From Sorghum bicolor (Eukaryota; Streptophyta; Magnoliopsida; Poales; Poaceae), in the NCBI RefSeq assembly GCF_000003195.3, contig NC_012878.2:15245262-15309261 (forward strand): 64,000 nucleotides of DNA. The letters run 5' to 3'. The notes beneath the pieces were generated by a model. The model made no database searches. It saw nothing but the letters and a program-made list of their open reading frames with translations, and was not told the origin of the DNA. A program made the translations under genes and the position numbers. Positions 8,526 to 20,500 of this stretch are shown here, piece after piece; positions within the stretch are counted from its first letter, which is position 1; each line of letters begins with the position of its first letter.

Positions 8526-11500
8526 ATGGCGGCGGTCGGAACACTTCCCGGCGCCGCCGCAGTCGCTGGCGCTTCTGTGCGCCAACGCCAATGCCGCGGC
8601 GCCGCCCCTTCTTTCGTAGCCGCCTACGTCCGCGAGGGCACCCGCCTCGTCTACGGGAGGCAGCTCCGTCCGGCTCCGGTCCTCGCCTGTCCAGCGAGGC
8701 GGCGGTTCCTCGGCGCTGCTGCTGCAGCAGCCTCCTCAGGTTCAGCTGGGTTAGTGCATCCCTTTCTTCCCAGCCGTCTCAGCGCGCCGTACCTTGCATT
8801 TGTCCAAGCAACAACAGTCCGGGGCTTTGCCATAGTGTATTCGTGGAAGCTTCTAGAAGCAGAGGTTTAGATCTTGACCACTTAGCCTTCTTCAGCTGAA
8901 CGGAGCTGTGATATAGAGCAATATTATTACACCTCTATGATGTGGTAGCCCACTTTGATTCCAACTTTTCTAGGCTTGTATTAAAAGCCTAGTTTAACCT
9001 TATTGATTTTATTTAGCAAGCCCACTGAGTGCAGTTCACTTGATTATGGCTGCAGTAATGTGTAGTGCGTACCCTTTGTTCAGTGGTGGCGTACAATTGG
9101 GGCTTTGCCATTGCACCTCCAATGTTTCGTGTAAATACAAAGAAGCCCTTTGAGTATTGGATGCAGCTCTCAAAATGCAGCTCTCAAAATTGGAGCTACC
9201 ATGTAGTAACTTACCACTTTAGCTTATGAAATTTAAGAGTGATCCTACGCTATTTTTTATAACCGGCGATTTATTGCAATTTACATCTCAATTTTCTATT
9301 ATATGAGTTCCTTGACTTTTGACTTGAGCTGAGATTAAGTTCCCATTGTGAAATTCAAAATGATCCACTGTATGTTGTGAGTTTTAACATTCAGTGATGC
9401 CTGGAGCACACAGCGCTGCAGTTAAGAAAATCATTTTGTTGGTCATTAGTAACATGAATTTTTTATTACAGAGATGCAGAGCCCCAGGGATTTGCAGAGA
9501 GATACCCAACCCTTGTCACAGGTTTCTTCTTCTTCTTGTGGTATGTTCAATTACCTGTATTGCAATGTAGCTTCATGAAACTACCCCCCCCCCCCCCCCC
9601 CAAAAAAAAAAAAATCCTTTGGGTACTAGTTTTAATTGTCACCTTGTGATCAAACCTTGCAGGTATTTTCTGAATGTAATATTTAACATCCTCAACAAGA
9701 AGATCTTCGACTACTTCCCCTATCCATAGTATGTTTCCTGGATAAGTGTGCATTCTGTCTTTCATGCTGGCACCATTTGCAATAACATATAAAACTTGTA
9801 CCTATTGTTGTAGTTTTGTATCAGTGAGCCATCTTTTTATTGGAGTACTATACTGCCTCATTGGCTGGAGCTTCGGTATCCCAAAGCGCGCGGTATAGTT
9901 GACACCTCCGTGCTCTTTTTCATTTTTGATAGATAACCGCCTCTCTTTTTTTGAGAGAAAATACAGCAGGGGAGGCCCCCACTGTATGCTTTATTAATAA
10001 CCGCCTCTCTAACTCACAGTTAAGGGTTTTCAGTGACATTTATGAGCAGGGTGTGCGTGCAAACTAAATTGTTTATTCGCTAAAGGAAAATATTTAATGT
10101 TGGATCATATTGCATAGTGAGGTGCATATATAGTGCTTCTGATTTGACAATGTTTCTATTGGATGGATTATACACTGAGAAGAATTAGCAAATAATGCTA
10201 AATTATACAAAATATATATTCTCCAGTGTTTTCGAAATGTTCTTGTATCTATTAAGCACCAGTTGTTTTTTTACATAGCCTTTTTTTTAATATTTCAGTG
10301 ACATCTTTTCTGGAAGGAACTGATAAACTAATGCAAATTGTACTTCTGTAGCCAATCAACTCAACACTTCTGAAGCAGCTTCTTCCAGTTGCGGTTTGCC
10401 ATGCCATTGGCCATGTAACAAGCACTGTGTCATTTGCTGCTGTAGCTGTGTCATTTGCCCACACTATTAAAGGTGCTTCTATGATAAGCTGATTTTATTT
10501 CTATTATTATCCCACTACCTCCTGTTTTCTTGTGCTAATTTGTTTCCAGTTTTACAAATTACAACACAGCTCTCGAGCCATTCTTCAATGCGGCTGCTTC
10601 TCAGTTTATCCTTGGACAACCAGTTCCATTGACACTCTGGCTATCTCTTGTTCCAGTCGTGGTTGGTATGTCTTATTCCAGATTTTTCATTAGTTGTGTA
10701 CATGTTGTAGAACAGAAGATAATCCTTGTGTTGTGGGTGATCTGCGAATGCTGCATAGTTCTTAGTCAGGGTGTAGGTTCAGGTCACCTGCTAAAATGTC
10801 ATTTATTTTGGTGGAGTAGGTTCGTATCAGCCTCCTTGCAGAACAAGCAAGGGTAAGACTTTCCAAAGAAAAGAAAGGGTAAGGCTGCCTAGAAATTCCC
10901 TTTCCCAGACCCCACATTTTGTGGGAGATGTTAGCACCAGGGTCTGTTTGTGATAGATATGTCTATTAGGAAAGTGTATATTAGGCAAGGCTATATTTAG
11001 TATGATTAGCACCTGCCATGTATTGCATTAGGAAAGTGTATATTAGGCAAGGTTATATTTAGTATGATTAGCACCTGCCATGTATTGCATGTAACCTGAT
11101 GGATAAGTCTCTGTGTTGGCTGGTGGTTGTGGGCTGCAGTACGCAGCACATGGTAGGACAGCAGTTAGCATCTGTAGGACAGCATCCTTGACTGCTTTTA
11201 GGACAACAGTTAGCATCTTAGACTAGCATCTTAGACTAGCATCTTGGCATATGCTGGCTGGTTAGCAGCCCTATAAATATGTATCCCCAACCCCTCAGGT
11301 TGGCATAGCATTGTGTGAGAAATAAACCCAGAAAATTGCCTCAACTCTGTGTGCTATCCTCTCGATGAGAGTAAGGATCCTGCTCACACCTAGAGCAAGG
11401 ATCCAACGACTAACAAGTGGTATTAGAGCTGTAGTATCCTGTAGCCTAAGCATTTCCTGCTCAATCCCTTCTCCAATCAAGCTCCCTGCCTCGCAGCAGC

Positions 11501-14500
11501 CCCAGCTGGCAGCAGCAGCTGTTCTGGCTGCCTCTGCTCTCCGCGCAGCAGCGCACCATGGCCGCAGAAGGGAAGTCTCAACACTTGGGCACCTCGAGCG
11601 CGCGGCGTCGGCAGGAGGCCGACCTCGCTGCAGCAGAGGAGCGCAGGCGAGCAGTGGCAGCGACCGCTGCAGCAGCAGCGAGGGCGTCAAGGCTGGCCCA
11701 AGCGGAGCTGGCAGTAGCTAGAGCGGAGGTAGAGGCAGCAACAGTTGCAGATGCAGCGCGTGCAGCGGCAGCGGAGGTTGAGGACCTGCGCAGCAGTCAC
11801 AGCAGCTCCATCGCTGCTGATGACAGTGCTGACCCAGAGCTAGAGCTGCTGGAGAGAGATGCAGCGCGCCGGCGAGCGGCGCAGTGGGCAGCTGCGCACG
11901 CCCACGAGCGTGGCCACAGTCCAGACAGGCGCGGAGGCGCTGGTGGCGCTCCTGGAGGAGGCGCGCACGGCAACGTCGGTGGACGGGTCGAGGAAGAGCA
12001 CGGCCTTCGCAAGCCGCGTGGCTCTCTCTCCCCGGACCGGTATCGCGGTGGAGCCAGAGGCGCTCCTGGAGGAGGCGCACATGGCAACGGCGGTGGACGG
12101 GTCAAGGGAGAGCACGGCCTTCGCAGGCCGCGTGGCTCTCTCCCCGGACCGGTACCGTGGCTACCACGGGTACCAGGCTGTTCCAAGGACGTTGGCCTTG
12201 GTAGTGGGTGGCCTACCCTCCCCAAGACCAACTATGTTGAGTGGGCTGCGGTGATGAAGGTGAGACTTCAGGTGCTGCACATGTGGGAGACAGTCCGGTA
12301 CGGCGACGCCGACTACGACTAGGATCAACGGGCACTGAATGCCCTCATCACTGCAGTCCTGACCGAGATGTAGTTCTCGCTTACCAGCAAGCGGACTGCC
12401 AAGGAGGCTTGGGACGCCATTGCTGCAGCACGCATCGGCAGCGATCGCGCCCGCAAGTCCACATTGCAGCAACTCCGCAAGGAGTGGGAGAACCTGGCCT
12501 TCAAGCCAGGCGAGGACGTTGATGATTTTGCTCTCCGTCTCAACACTTCGCTGCAGAAAATGGTGCAGTTTGGCGACGACACCTACAACGAGGAGAGAGC
12601 TATCGAGAAGCTCTTCCTCTGCGTCCCAAGAAGTACAGGCAGATGGCTCGCTCAATCGAGTCTCTGTTGGACCTCTCCACGATGTCGATCGAGGAGGCGA
12701 TAGGTCGCCTCAAGGTCATCGACAGTGACGAGCCACAACCCTCCTTGGGGCCCAAGCTCCTTCTCACCTGGGAGCAGTGGGCTGCCGGCTAAGGTGACAA
12801 GAAGGGGAAGCCTTCTTCTGCAGCAGCCGGTCGCAAGCGTGGCAAGCGAGGCAAGTCACGCAAAGGCGCCCAGGCCGGGGCGCAAGGGCGTGCCGACAGA
12901 GGTGCCCGCGGAGGTGCCCAGGGCGGCGCCGCCGAAAAACCCAAGCTGCGAGGTGGTGGCCAGCTGCGAGGCAGAGTACATCGCAGCCACTACCGCTTCT
13001 ACTCAGGCTCTGTGGCTGGCTCGGCTGCTTGGCGATCTCCTTGGCAGAGACGTAGAGGTAGTGGAGCTCAGGGTGGACAGCAAGTCCGCCTTGGCCTTGG
13101 CGAAGAATCCAGTCTTCCATGAGCGCAACAAGCACATTCAGGTGAGGTACCACTTCATCAGGAGCTGCCTGGAGGAAGGGAGCGTTCGGGCCCACTACAT
13201 CAACACCCAAGACCAGCTCGCCGTCCCTTGGGCGAATCAAGTTCCAGGAACTTCGCGCCAGGATCGGGATGGCTCAGATACCTCACAAGGAGCCACACAA
13301 GACTTAGGGGGATAGTGATGGATAAGTCTCTGTGTTGGCTGGTGGTTGTGGGCTGCAGTACGCAACACATGGTCCTTGTGTCACAGCATCCTTGACTGCT
13401 TTTAGGACAACAGTTAGCATCTGTAGGACAACATCCTTGACCGCTTTTAGGACAACAGTTAGCATCTGTAGGATAGCATCTTAGACTAGCATCTTGGCAT
13501 ATGTTGGCTGGTTAGCAGCCCTATAAATATGTATCCCTAACCCCTCGGGATGGCATAGCACTGTGTGAGAAATAAACCCAGAAAATTGCCTCAACTCTGT
13601 GTGCTATCCTCTCGATGAGAGTAAGGATCCTGCTCACACCTAGAGCAAGGATCCAGCGACTAACATAACCTGCCATTGCATTGGCTATATATATCAATGT
13701 CACCCCCCACGTTGGGTGTGAGGTGTTCCCCTAATCTTTCCATCATTCTACATGGTATCAGCCGTGATCAATTGATCCCTGATCCGGACCTTCTGCTTCC
13801 GCTCCTCTTTCCCTCCACCTCTCTCAGCAGCCATGCCTGGCGACGACGACGCAGCCGCCGCCGCAGCTGCCAAAGCTCCACCCCAGGCTGTCATCGTCCA
13901 CCCCTACACAACCGTCAATGTGAAAACTCACATCCCGGTGACCCTGGAGATGAAGAACCCCAACATCACCAAGTGGGCTTCGTTCTTCAAGGCTCTGTGC
14001 GGGAAATTCAGCCTCGGTCCCCACATCGACGGGCCTCCTCCTACGGCGGCGGATCCATCGTGGGACATCGTAGAGTGCACCGTCCGTGGCTAGATCCTCA
14101 ACACCGTCGACGACATAGTTCTCGACCTCGCCATCACCGCCGAGAACCAAACTACCCGCGAGTTTTGGATCGCCATCGAGGGACTCTTCCGCTCCAATCG
14201 CGCTCCCCGGGCTGTCTTCCTGCTGGAGGAATTCCACTCGCTGAAGCAGGGTGATTCGTCCATCGACGAGTACTGCCAGAGGCTCAAGATCAAGGCTGCT
14301 GCCCTCCGGGACGTTGGTCACACAATCGAGGACTCCCAGCTCGTCCTCAGCCTCCTCCGCGGCCTCAACCCGTGCTACACCGCTACTGCCGACGACATCG
14401 CCAACTCCACCGTGCTGCCTTCCTTCTCCAGGGTGCGAGAAAATGCTCTCCCTCAAAGAGCTGTGCCTCGCCAATGACGAGAAGACCACGACTGCATCTG

Positions 14501-17500
14501 CCATGGTGGCCGCCTGTGGCTCCACCTGCAATTCTCCAGGGTGCCACCCCTCCTCCTCTGTGGCCACTGGTGCTGCTCCCAAGGGCTTCGGGGGCGGCAA
14601 GAAACAGGGCAGCTGGCATGGCCAAGGCACCGGCGCTAGCTGGCAGCAGGGCAGCGGCAGTGGACAACAATGGGGCAACCGCCCCATGGGGCCCTGGTTC
14701 TGCTACAACCCATGGGCTTTCCAGGGCGGCGTTCCTCCTCCAGGCAGCGGGTGGCAGTAGGGCAACAACACCAGCGGCTGGACCCCTCACGGTTACCAGG
14801 GCGGGCACGACCAAGGCAACACGGGTGCCAGTCCGCAGGCCCACTTCGCTCCCCCTCCCACAGCTCCGTCCGCTCCAGTGTGGGTTTAGTCCGGCCTCAT
14901 CGCCGCCTTGAACCAGATGGCGCTCCAGAACTCCGGCTGGGTCATGGACTCCGGCGCCACCTCCCACATGCACAATTCAGATGGTATACTCCTCTCCTGT
15001 CAACCCTCTTCTATTCCATCCATCATTGTTGGCAATGGTCATCATCTTCCTGTCTCTTGCTCCGGCAGCTCCACATTACCATGCCACACGTCTTCCTTTT
15101 CGCTTCGCAATGTTTTAGTTGTCCCCTCTCTAGTGCGCAACTTACTTTCAGTTCGCCAATTCACTCGTGACAACCATTGCACTATTGAATTTGACGCGTT
15201 TGGTTTTTTTGTTAAGGACCTGCAGACTAGACGCGTGATTCTTCGCTCCAATAGCTCCGACGGCTTCTACACCGTCCCTGCCACGCCACAAGCCAACCTC
15301 GTCATCTCCACCGACCTATGGCATCATCGTCTTGGTCATCAAGGAGCTGCTGCCCTCCATTTGCTTAGACAAAATAATTTGATTTCCTGTAATAAATCAG
15401 CCCAAACTCTATGTCACTCATGTCAACTTGGCAAGCATGTGCGGCTGCCATTTGGAAATTCCAATTCAGTTTCCACTTTACCGTTTGCGCTTATACATTG
15501 TGATATTTGGACATCCCCGGTCGCTATAATTTCTAGTGCACAGTACTACCTTGTCATCCTCGATGACTTCACCCATTTTTGCTGGACCTTCCCCCTCGTC
15601 CACAAGTCCGAGGTAGCTACTCACATTACTTAGTTCTGCGCCTTCGTCCACATAGTTTAGCCTTCCTGTCAAGGCTGTTTAGGCTGACAATGGCACTTAA
15701 TTCGTCAACAATGCCCTTGCCACCTTCTTTGCCTCTAGCGGCATTCACCTACGTCTCTCCTGCCCTTACACCTCTCAAAACGGCAAGGCTAAACGCATCA
15801 TCCGTTCCCTGAACGACATATGCCGCATGCTGCTCATCCACGCTCACATGCCACCTAAATACTAGGCAGAGGCACTAGCTACAGCCACATATCTCATCAA
15901 TAGGCGCCCCTGTTCAGCCATTCAGCATCAAGTTCCTTATGAGCAACACTTTTGGCAACCCCCATACACCATTCTCCGTGTCTTCGGTTGCCTCTGCTAT
16001 CCCAACCTCACCGCCACTTCCAAACACAAACTGTCCCCTCGTTCCACAGCTTGTGTCTTTCTCGGATATCCCTCCTCACACAAGGGGTATGGGCGTCTCG
16101 ACCTCACAACTAAACGGATCATCATCTCCTGTCATGTTGTCTTCGATGAGACGCAATTTCCGTTCCGTACTAACCCTTCCAGTGTGCTGCCAAGCTCTCT
16201 GGACTTTCTTCTTATAGGTCCTCCTGCACTGGTGCCTCGTACTACTGCCACGCCGCCACCAGCTGATGCTTCGCAGTGACGACACAGTGCTCATTTGGAG
16301 GAGCTTGCTGAGGACCTGGCTATTCTACAGATTGGCCCGGTCCTTGCCCCTACCCCCGCTGGTCCTGCTCCAGCCGGCCCTCCACCTCTACGGGTCTACA
16401 CTCGGCGGCGTGCCGACACTTCTGCACCTGCCCCTGCGACAGCCGCTGCACCACCTTCTCCACCGGCTGTGGAGTAGGCGCCTGTTGTCCCTATACAACC
16501 GGCCTCTACTCCAGTTGTGGCGCCTTCCCCGCCACCACCGCCTCCTCCGCCGCCTCCTACATTGAGCCGGCCTGTGACGCTTCCAGACCGGCTCGCTGAA
16601 GCCTGTTGATTGTTACGACTTCCCACCAGCTGCTCACTTCGCTGCCTCCTCTACTGCCTCGCCCATTCCCCGTGACTACAGAGGGGCCCTTGCCGACCCT
16701 CAGTGGCGCGCGGCTATGGCTGAGGAGTACAAGGCTCTCGTCGACAACAACACGTGGCGTCTCGTCTCCCGGCCTCTCGGCACCAACGTCGTCACTGGCA
16801 AGTGGATCTTCAGGCACAAGTTCCACTCCGACGACACGCTGGCTCGTCATAAGGCTCGCTAGGTCGTCCGCGGCTTCACCCAGCAACACGACATCGACTA
16901 CGACGAGACGTTGAGCCTCGTCGTCAAGCCTGCCACGATTCGGGTCGTCCTCAGCATCGCTGCTTCTCGTCAGTGGCCTATCCACTAGCTGGACGTGAAT
17001 AATGCCTTTCTTCACGGTCACCTGCACGAGACCGTCTAGCTTCGTCGACCCGGTGCGCCCTGACGCCGTCTGTCTTCTCCAGCGCTCCCTCTACGGCCTC
17101 AAGCAGGCCCCACGGGCATGGCACCACCGCTTCGCCACGTACGTTCGACAGCTCGGCTTCGTCGCTTCTGCCACCGACACCTCCCTCTTTGTCTACATTG
17201 AGGGCGGCGCCCGTGCCTACTTGCTGCTCTACGTCGACGACATCGTCCTCACGGCTTCCTCGGATGCTCTGCTCCGCCGCATCATCGATCGCCTTTACTC
17301 TGAGTTCGCCATGACGGACCATGGGGAGCTCCATCACTTCCTGGGGATCTCCGTCACTTGTTCCTCCGATGGGCTCTTCCTTAGCCAAAGGCAGTACGCG
17401 GTGGATCTTCTTCAGAAGGCGGGCATGGCCGAGTGTCACTCGACATCGACACCTGTCGACTCTCGTGCCAAGCTCTCTGCCCGTCGCCGATCCCAGTGCG

Positions 17501-20500
17501 TACCGGAGTCTCGCCGGCTCACTTCAGTACTTGACGCTCACTCGCCCCAACCTGGCGTACGCTGTGCAGTAGGTGTGCCTCTTCATGCATGATCCGCACG
17601 AAGCTCACCTTGCACTGATCAAGCGCATACTCCGGTATGTGAAGGGCACACTGTCGGCTGGCCTCCACATCGGCACTGGGCTGTCGACAAGCTGATTGCC
17701 TACTCCGATGCTGACTGGGCAGGGTGCCCCGACTCCCGCCGTTCCACTTCAGGCTTCTGCGTCTTCCTCGGCGACAGTTTGGTGTCCTGGTCGTCCAAAC
17801 GTCAAACCATAGTGTCCCGGTCCAGTGCGGAGGCTGAGTACCGGGCTGTTGCTCATGTGGTCGCAGAGTGCTGTTGGCTTCGACAGCTTCTTCAGAAACT
17901 TCATGTTCCCTTGAAGGTCGCCATAGTTGTCTACTGTGACAACGTCAGCGCTGTCTATATGACAGCAAACCCGGTCCACCACTGCCGTACCAAGCACATT
18001 GAGATCGACATCCATTTCGTCCGTGAAAAGGTGGCTCTCGGCGAGGTTTGTGTTCTCCATGTGCCGTCCAAGTATCAGTTCGCCGATATCATGACCAAGG
18101 GGCTGCCAATTGAGCTTTTTGAGGATTTTCGGTCCTGTCTGTGCATCCAGCATCCTGACGCTTCGATTGAGGGGGGCTGATAGATATGTCTATTAGGAAA
18201 GTGTATATTAGGCAAGGCTATATTTAGTATGATTAGCACCTGCCATGTATTGCATTAGGAAAGTGTATATTAGGCAAGGCTATATTTAGTATAATTAGCA
18301 CCTGTCATGTATTGCATGTAACCTGCCATTGCATTGGCTATATATATCAATGTCACCCCCCCACGTTGGGTGTGAGGTTTTCCCCTAATCTTTCCATCAT
18401 TCTACAGTTTGGTTGCTTGCATTAGCATGTATCCAGGCTTGTGCAGTTTAACTGTGTTTGGTTGCCCACAGAGGCACAAAGGCTCTTATAGGTTTGCATG
18501 GTGCTCAAAGCAAGTCCAATGCAGCGTTTTGTATTACGTATTAGGCAATGTAGATTTGCACAAGCTGATGGGGCACACAAATCTTCCTCCCCCACCTCTA
18601 TTAGAACTGGAGGTGACTACATGTAACACAGTATAAGCAAACAAACACAGCTTGCCTGTGCAGGACAACCAAATACCATGATATTGCATACGTTTATGCC
18701 ATCTTGGGTTGTGTTGCATAAGGTCTAATGCAAGCAACCAATCATACTGGTGTTGGTCTGCCATATACTGCCATATAATCTCTCATGTTTAGCAGCTAAT
18801 GATGGTAATTAGTGCATGCAGTTTGCCCCTTCAAACTCCAGTATAATCTGCATGGGTACCTTGGTGGTAATCATGTGGCTTTTCTTCAGCTTCATTGTCC
18901 ATATCCATGCCTTCCAACACTCACACTTCCAGGCACTCTGCTTGCCAAAATACCACACCACAGTGGGATATAGCACAAATTCTGTGAATCTACTAATGGA
19001 TATACAGTTGCATGTATAATTCTATACCTGAAAATTTTTCTTCATTAGATAAATGTACTTTCTGGAATGTATATGTAGCTCATTTCCCTTTATAACTTGC
19101 TCTCCATTTTTCCCTTTTACAATTTTAAAAAAAAGGGGGAGTTTTTGATTTCATGAAAAATTTTTGGGGTAGGGGTTTTAAAAAAAATTTTTTGGGGGAA
19201 CCCTGGGCCCCCGAGGTTGAAATTAAAAATTTTGGAAAAAAAAAGGCCCCCCCCCCCCCCCCCCCCCCCTATGTTTGAATCCTGGCTCCGCCCCTGCACA
19301 TCATAGCGGCAGGAGCATACCTTTTTTTTTATTGAACACATAGGAGAGCTGAAAATCTTTATATTAAGAAGAAAGGATAAAGAACCCTTACGAGAGACAC
19401 CTAAAACACACTTTTACACAAAACACACACCCAGGTTCTAACATATTGTTCACACCCCTTTTACAATCATAAGAAGACGACCTTGACTGTAAAACCTGAA
19501 ACCTAAACATTCTCATCTGACAGGGAGGACAGAAAGCAATGTCCTTAGCCCCAGCTAAACTCCATAGCCTCATCTCCTCTGATGCCAACCTTGTAGCTTC
19601 TACCACATCCGCTAATGCTCTATCAAATACTCTCTGGTTGCAACGTTTGCAATGGGTGTGTGCACCTAGAATAATTATGAGTTAAGGCCTCGCTGAGCTA
19701 AGCCATCAACTAAACAACTCGATCTGAAGTATCACCCAGTTGGGGTGCAAGGCTTTGCAAGCCAAGTTTCAGCAGCAGACCATACCAGAATTGCCTAGCA
19801 AAGACACGTGAACTTTTAAGGTGGTTGGTAGTTTCCTCCTCTTGATCACAAAGGACGCATTAAGGAGGATGCTGCAGACGGCAGACATCGACGCGAAAGA
19901 CTATCAGCGGTCCAAACATTTAGGGGGTGTTTGGTTGGAGAAATGGTCTAATCCATCATCTACTCATTCCTCACTTTTTTGTTTGCTTTGTGGAATGGAA
20001 TCATCACCTCATTCCCCACAAGCTAATAAGTAGTACTAGTATGAGGAATGGAGTCATTCCACCAAATTTGAGGAATGGACTCATGATGCACCACCTCATC
20101 TAGAATGGAGTGAGTTCTCAAACCAAACACCCTGTTACTGTGTGCAGCCAGCCCAAGAAAAATCAGCAATTATCTGGGGCCCATGTTTTCCAAACCATCT
20201 CCGAAGGTCTGAATATGATAGCTTCATTTAGGAGACCATCATAAGCAGACTTTGCCGAACACCAGAGCTAGCCAATCTCCAAATGTGCTTGTCTTCCACT
20301 TGAGAGGCTGTAATACAACATGAGGCAGAAGGCGTCAGAGGTCGAGGATTCAGAAAAGGCGCCGACACCCAGTGCTCCTTGTAAATCTGAAATCCACTAA
20401 TGGTCAATGAACTCCTCCAAAACTATGCGTTTATTCTCTGCTTATGGACAAGAGCAAATACACGAAGTGCTAGGTCCTTAATTCTCTGCTCATGCAACCA

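Larger units (their letters stand above)
11097..13665 (+). mobile_element. Copia element B, internally deleted, nested in the Copia A LTR
   Basis: LTRs TGATGGATAAGTCTC...GCGACTAACA at 11097-11415 and 13316-13665, with a TAACC target duplication at 11092-11096 and 13666-13670. The 1.9-kb interior keeps gag at one end and the RNase H tail at the other. Protease, integrase and RT are missing, so it is non-autonomous. Confidence 0.88.
10951..13752 (+). repeat. 5' LTR of Copia A, in two pieces (10951-11096 and 13671-13752)
   Basis: The pieces rejoin to 228 bp, matching the 3' LTR with about four substitutions. The first piece holds a 62-bp direct duplication (ATTAGGAAAGTGTATATTAG... repeated), present in both LTRs. 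A TATA-like GGCTATATATATC lies at 13682-13694. Confidence 0.85.
10951..18406 (+). mobile_element. Copia element A in TPT intron 6, decayed, full-length with nested Copia B
   Basis: TGATAGATATGTC...TCATTCTACA LTRs of about 228/229 bp bound the element, with a GTTTG target duplication at 10946-10950 and 18407-18411. A primer site TGGTATCAGC starts at 13753, right after the 5' LTR. The 5' LTR is interrupted by Copia B. The internal region holds gag, protease, integrase, RT and RNase H in Copia order, but broken by many stops. Same orientation as TPT. Confidence 0.88.
10938..18750. mobile_element. hAT-like MITE split by Copia A (about 357 bp without the insertion)
   Basis: Left arm 10938-10950 continues at 18407 after the Copia insertion. 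Joined across it, the left end ...GTTTGGTTGCTTGCATTAG mirrors the right end CTAATGCAAGCAACCAATC at 18726-18744, an inverted repeat of roughly 18 bp. The CAGGGTCTGTTTGG style suggests hAT. I could not find a clean 8-bp target duplication. Confidence 0.5.

Noticed and set aside
13824..14687. A 287-codon open frame on the minus strand
   Set aside because: It is the antisense shadow of the GC-rich Copia A gag; codons mirror the plus-strand gag and no domain is seen.
19268..19300. TTTGAATCCTGGCTCC resembling a tRNA B box
   Set aside because: No A box, no cloverleaf and no CCA context nearby; probably part of a repeat end.
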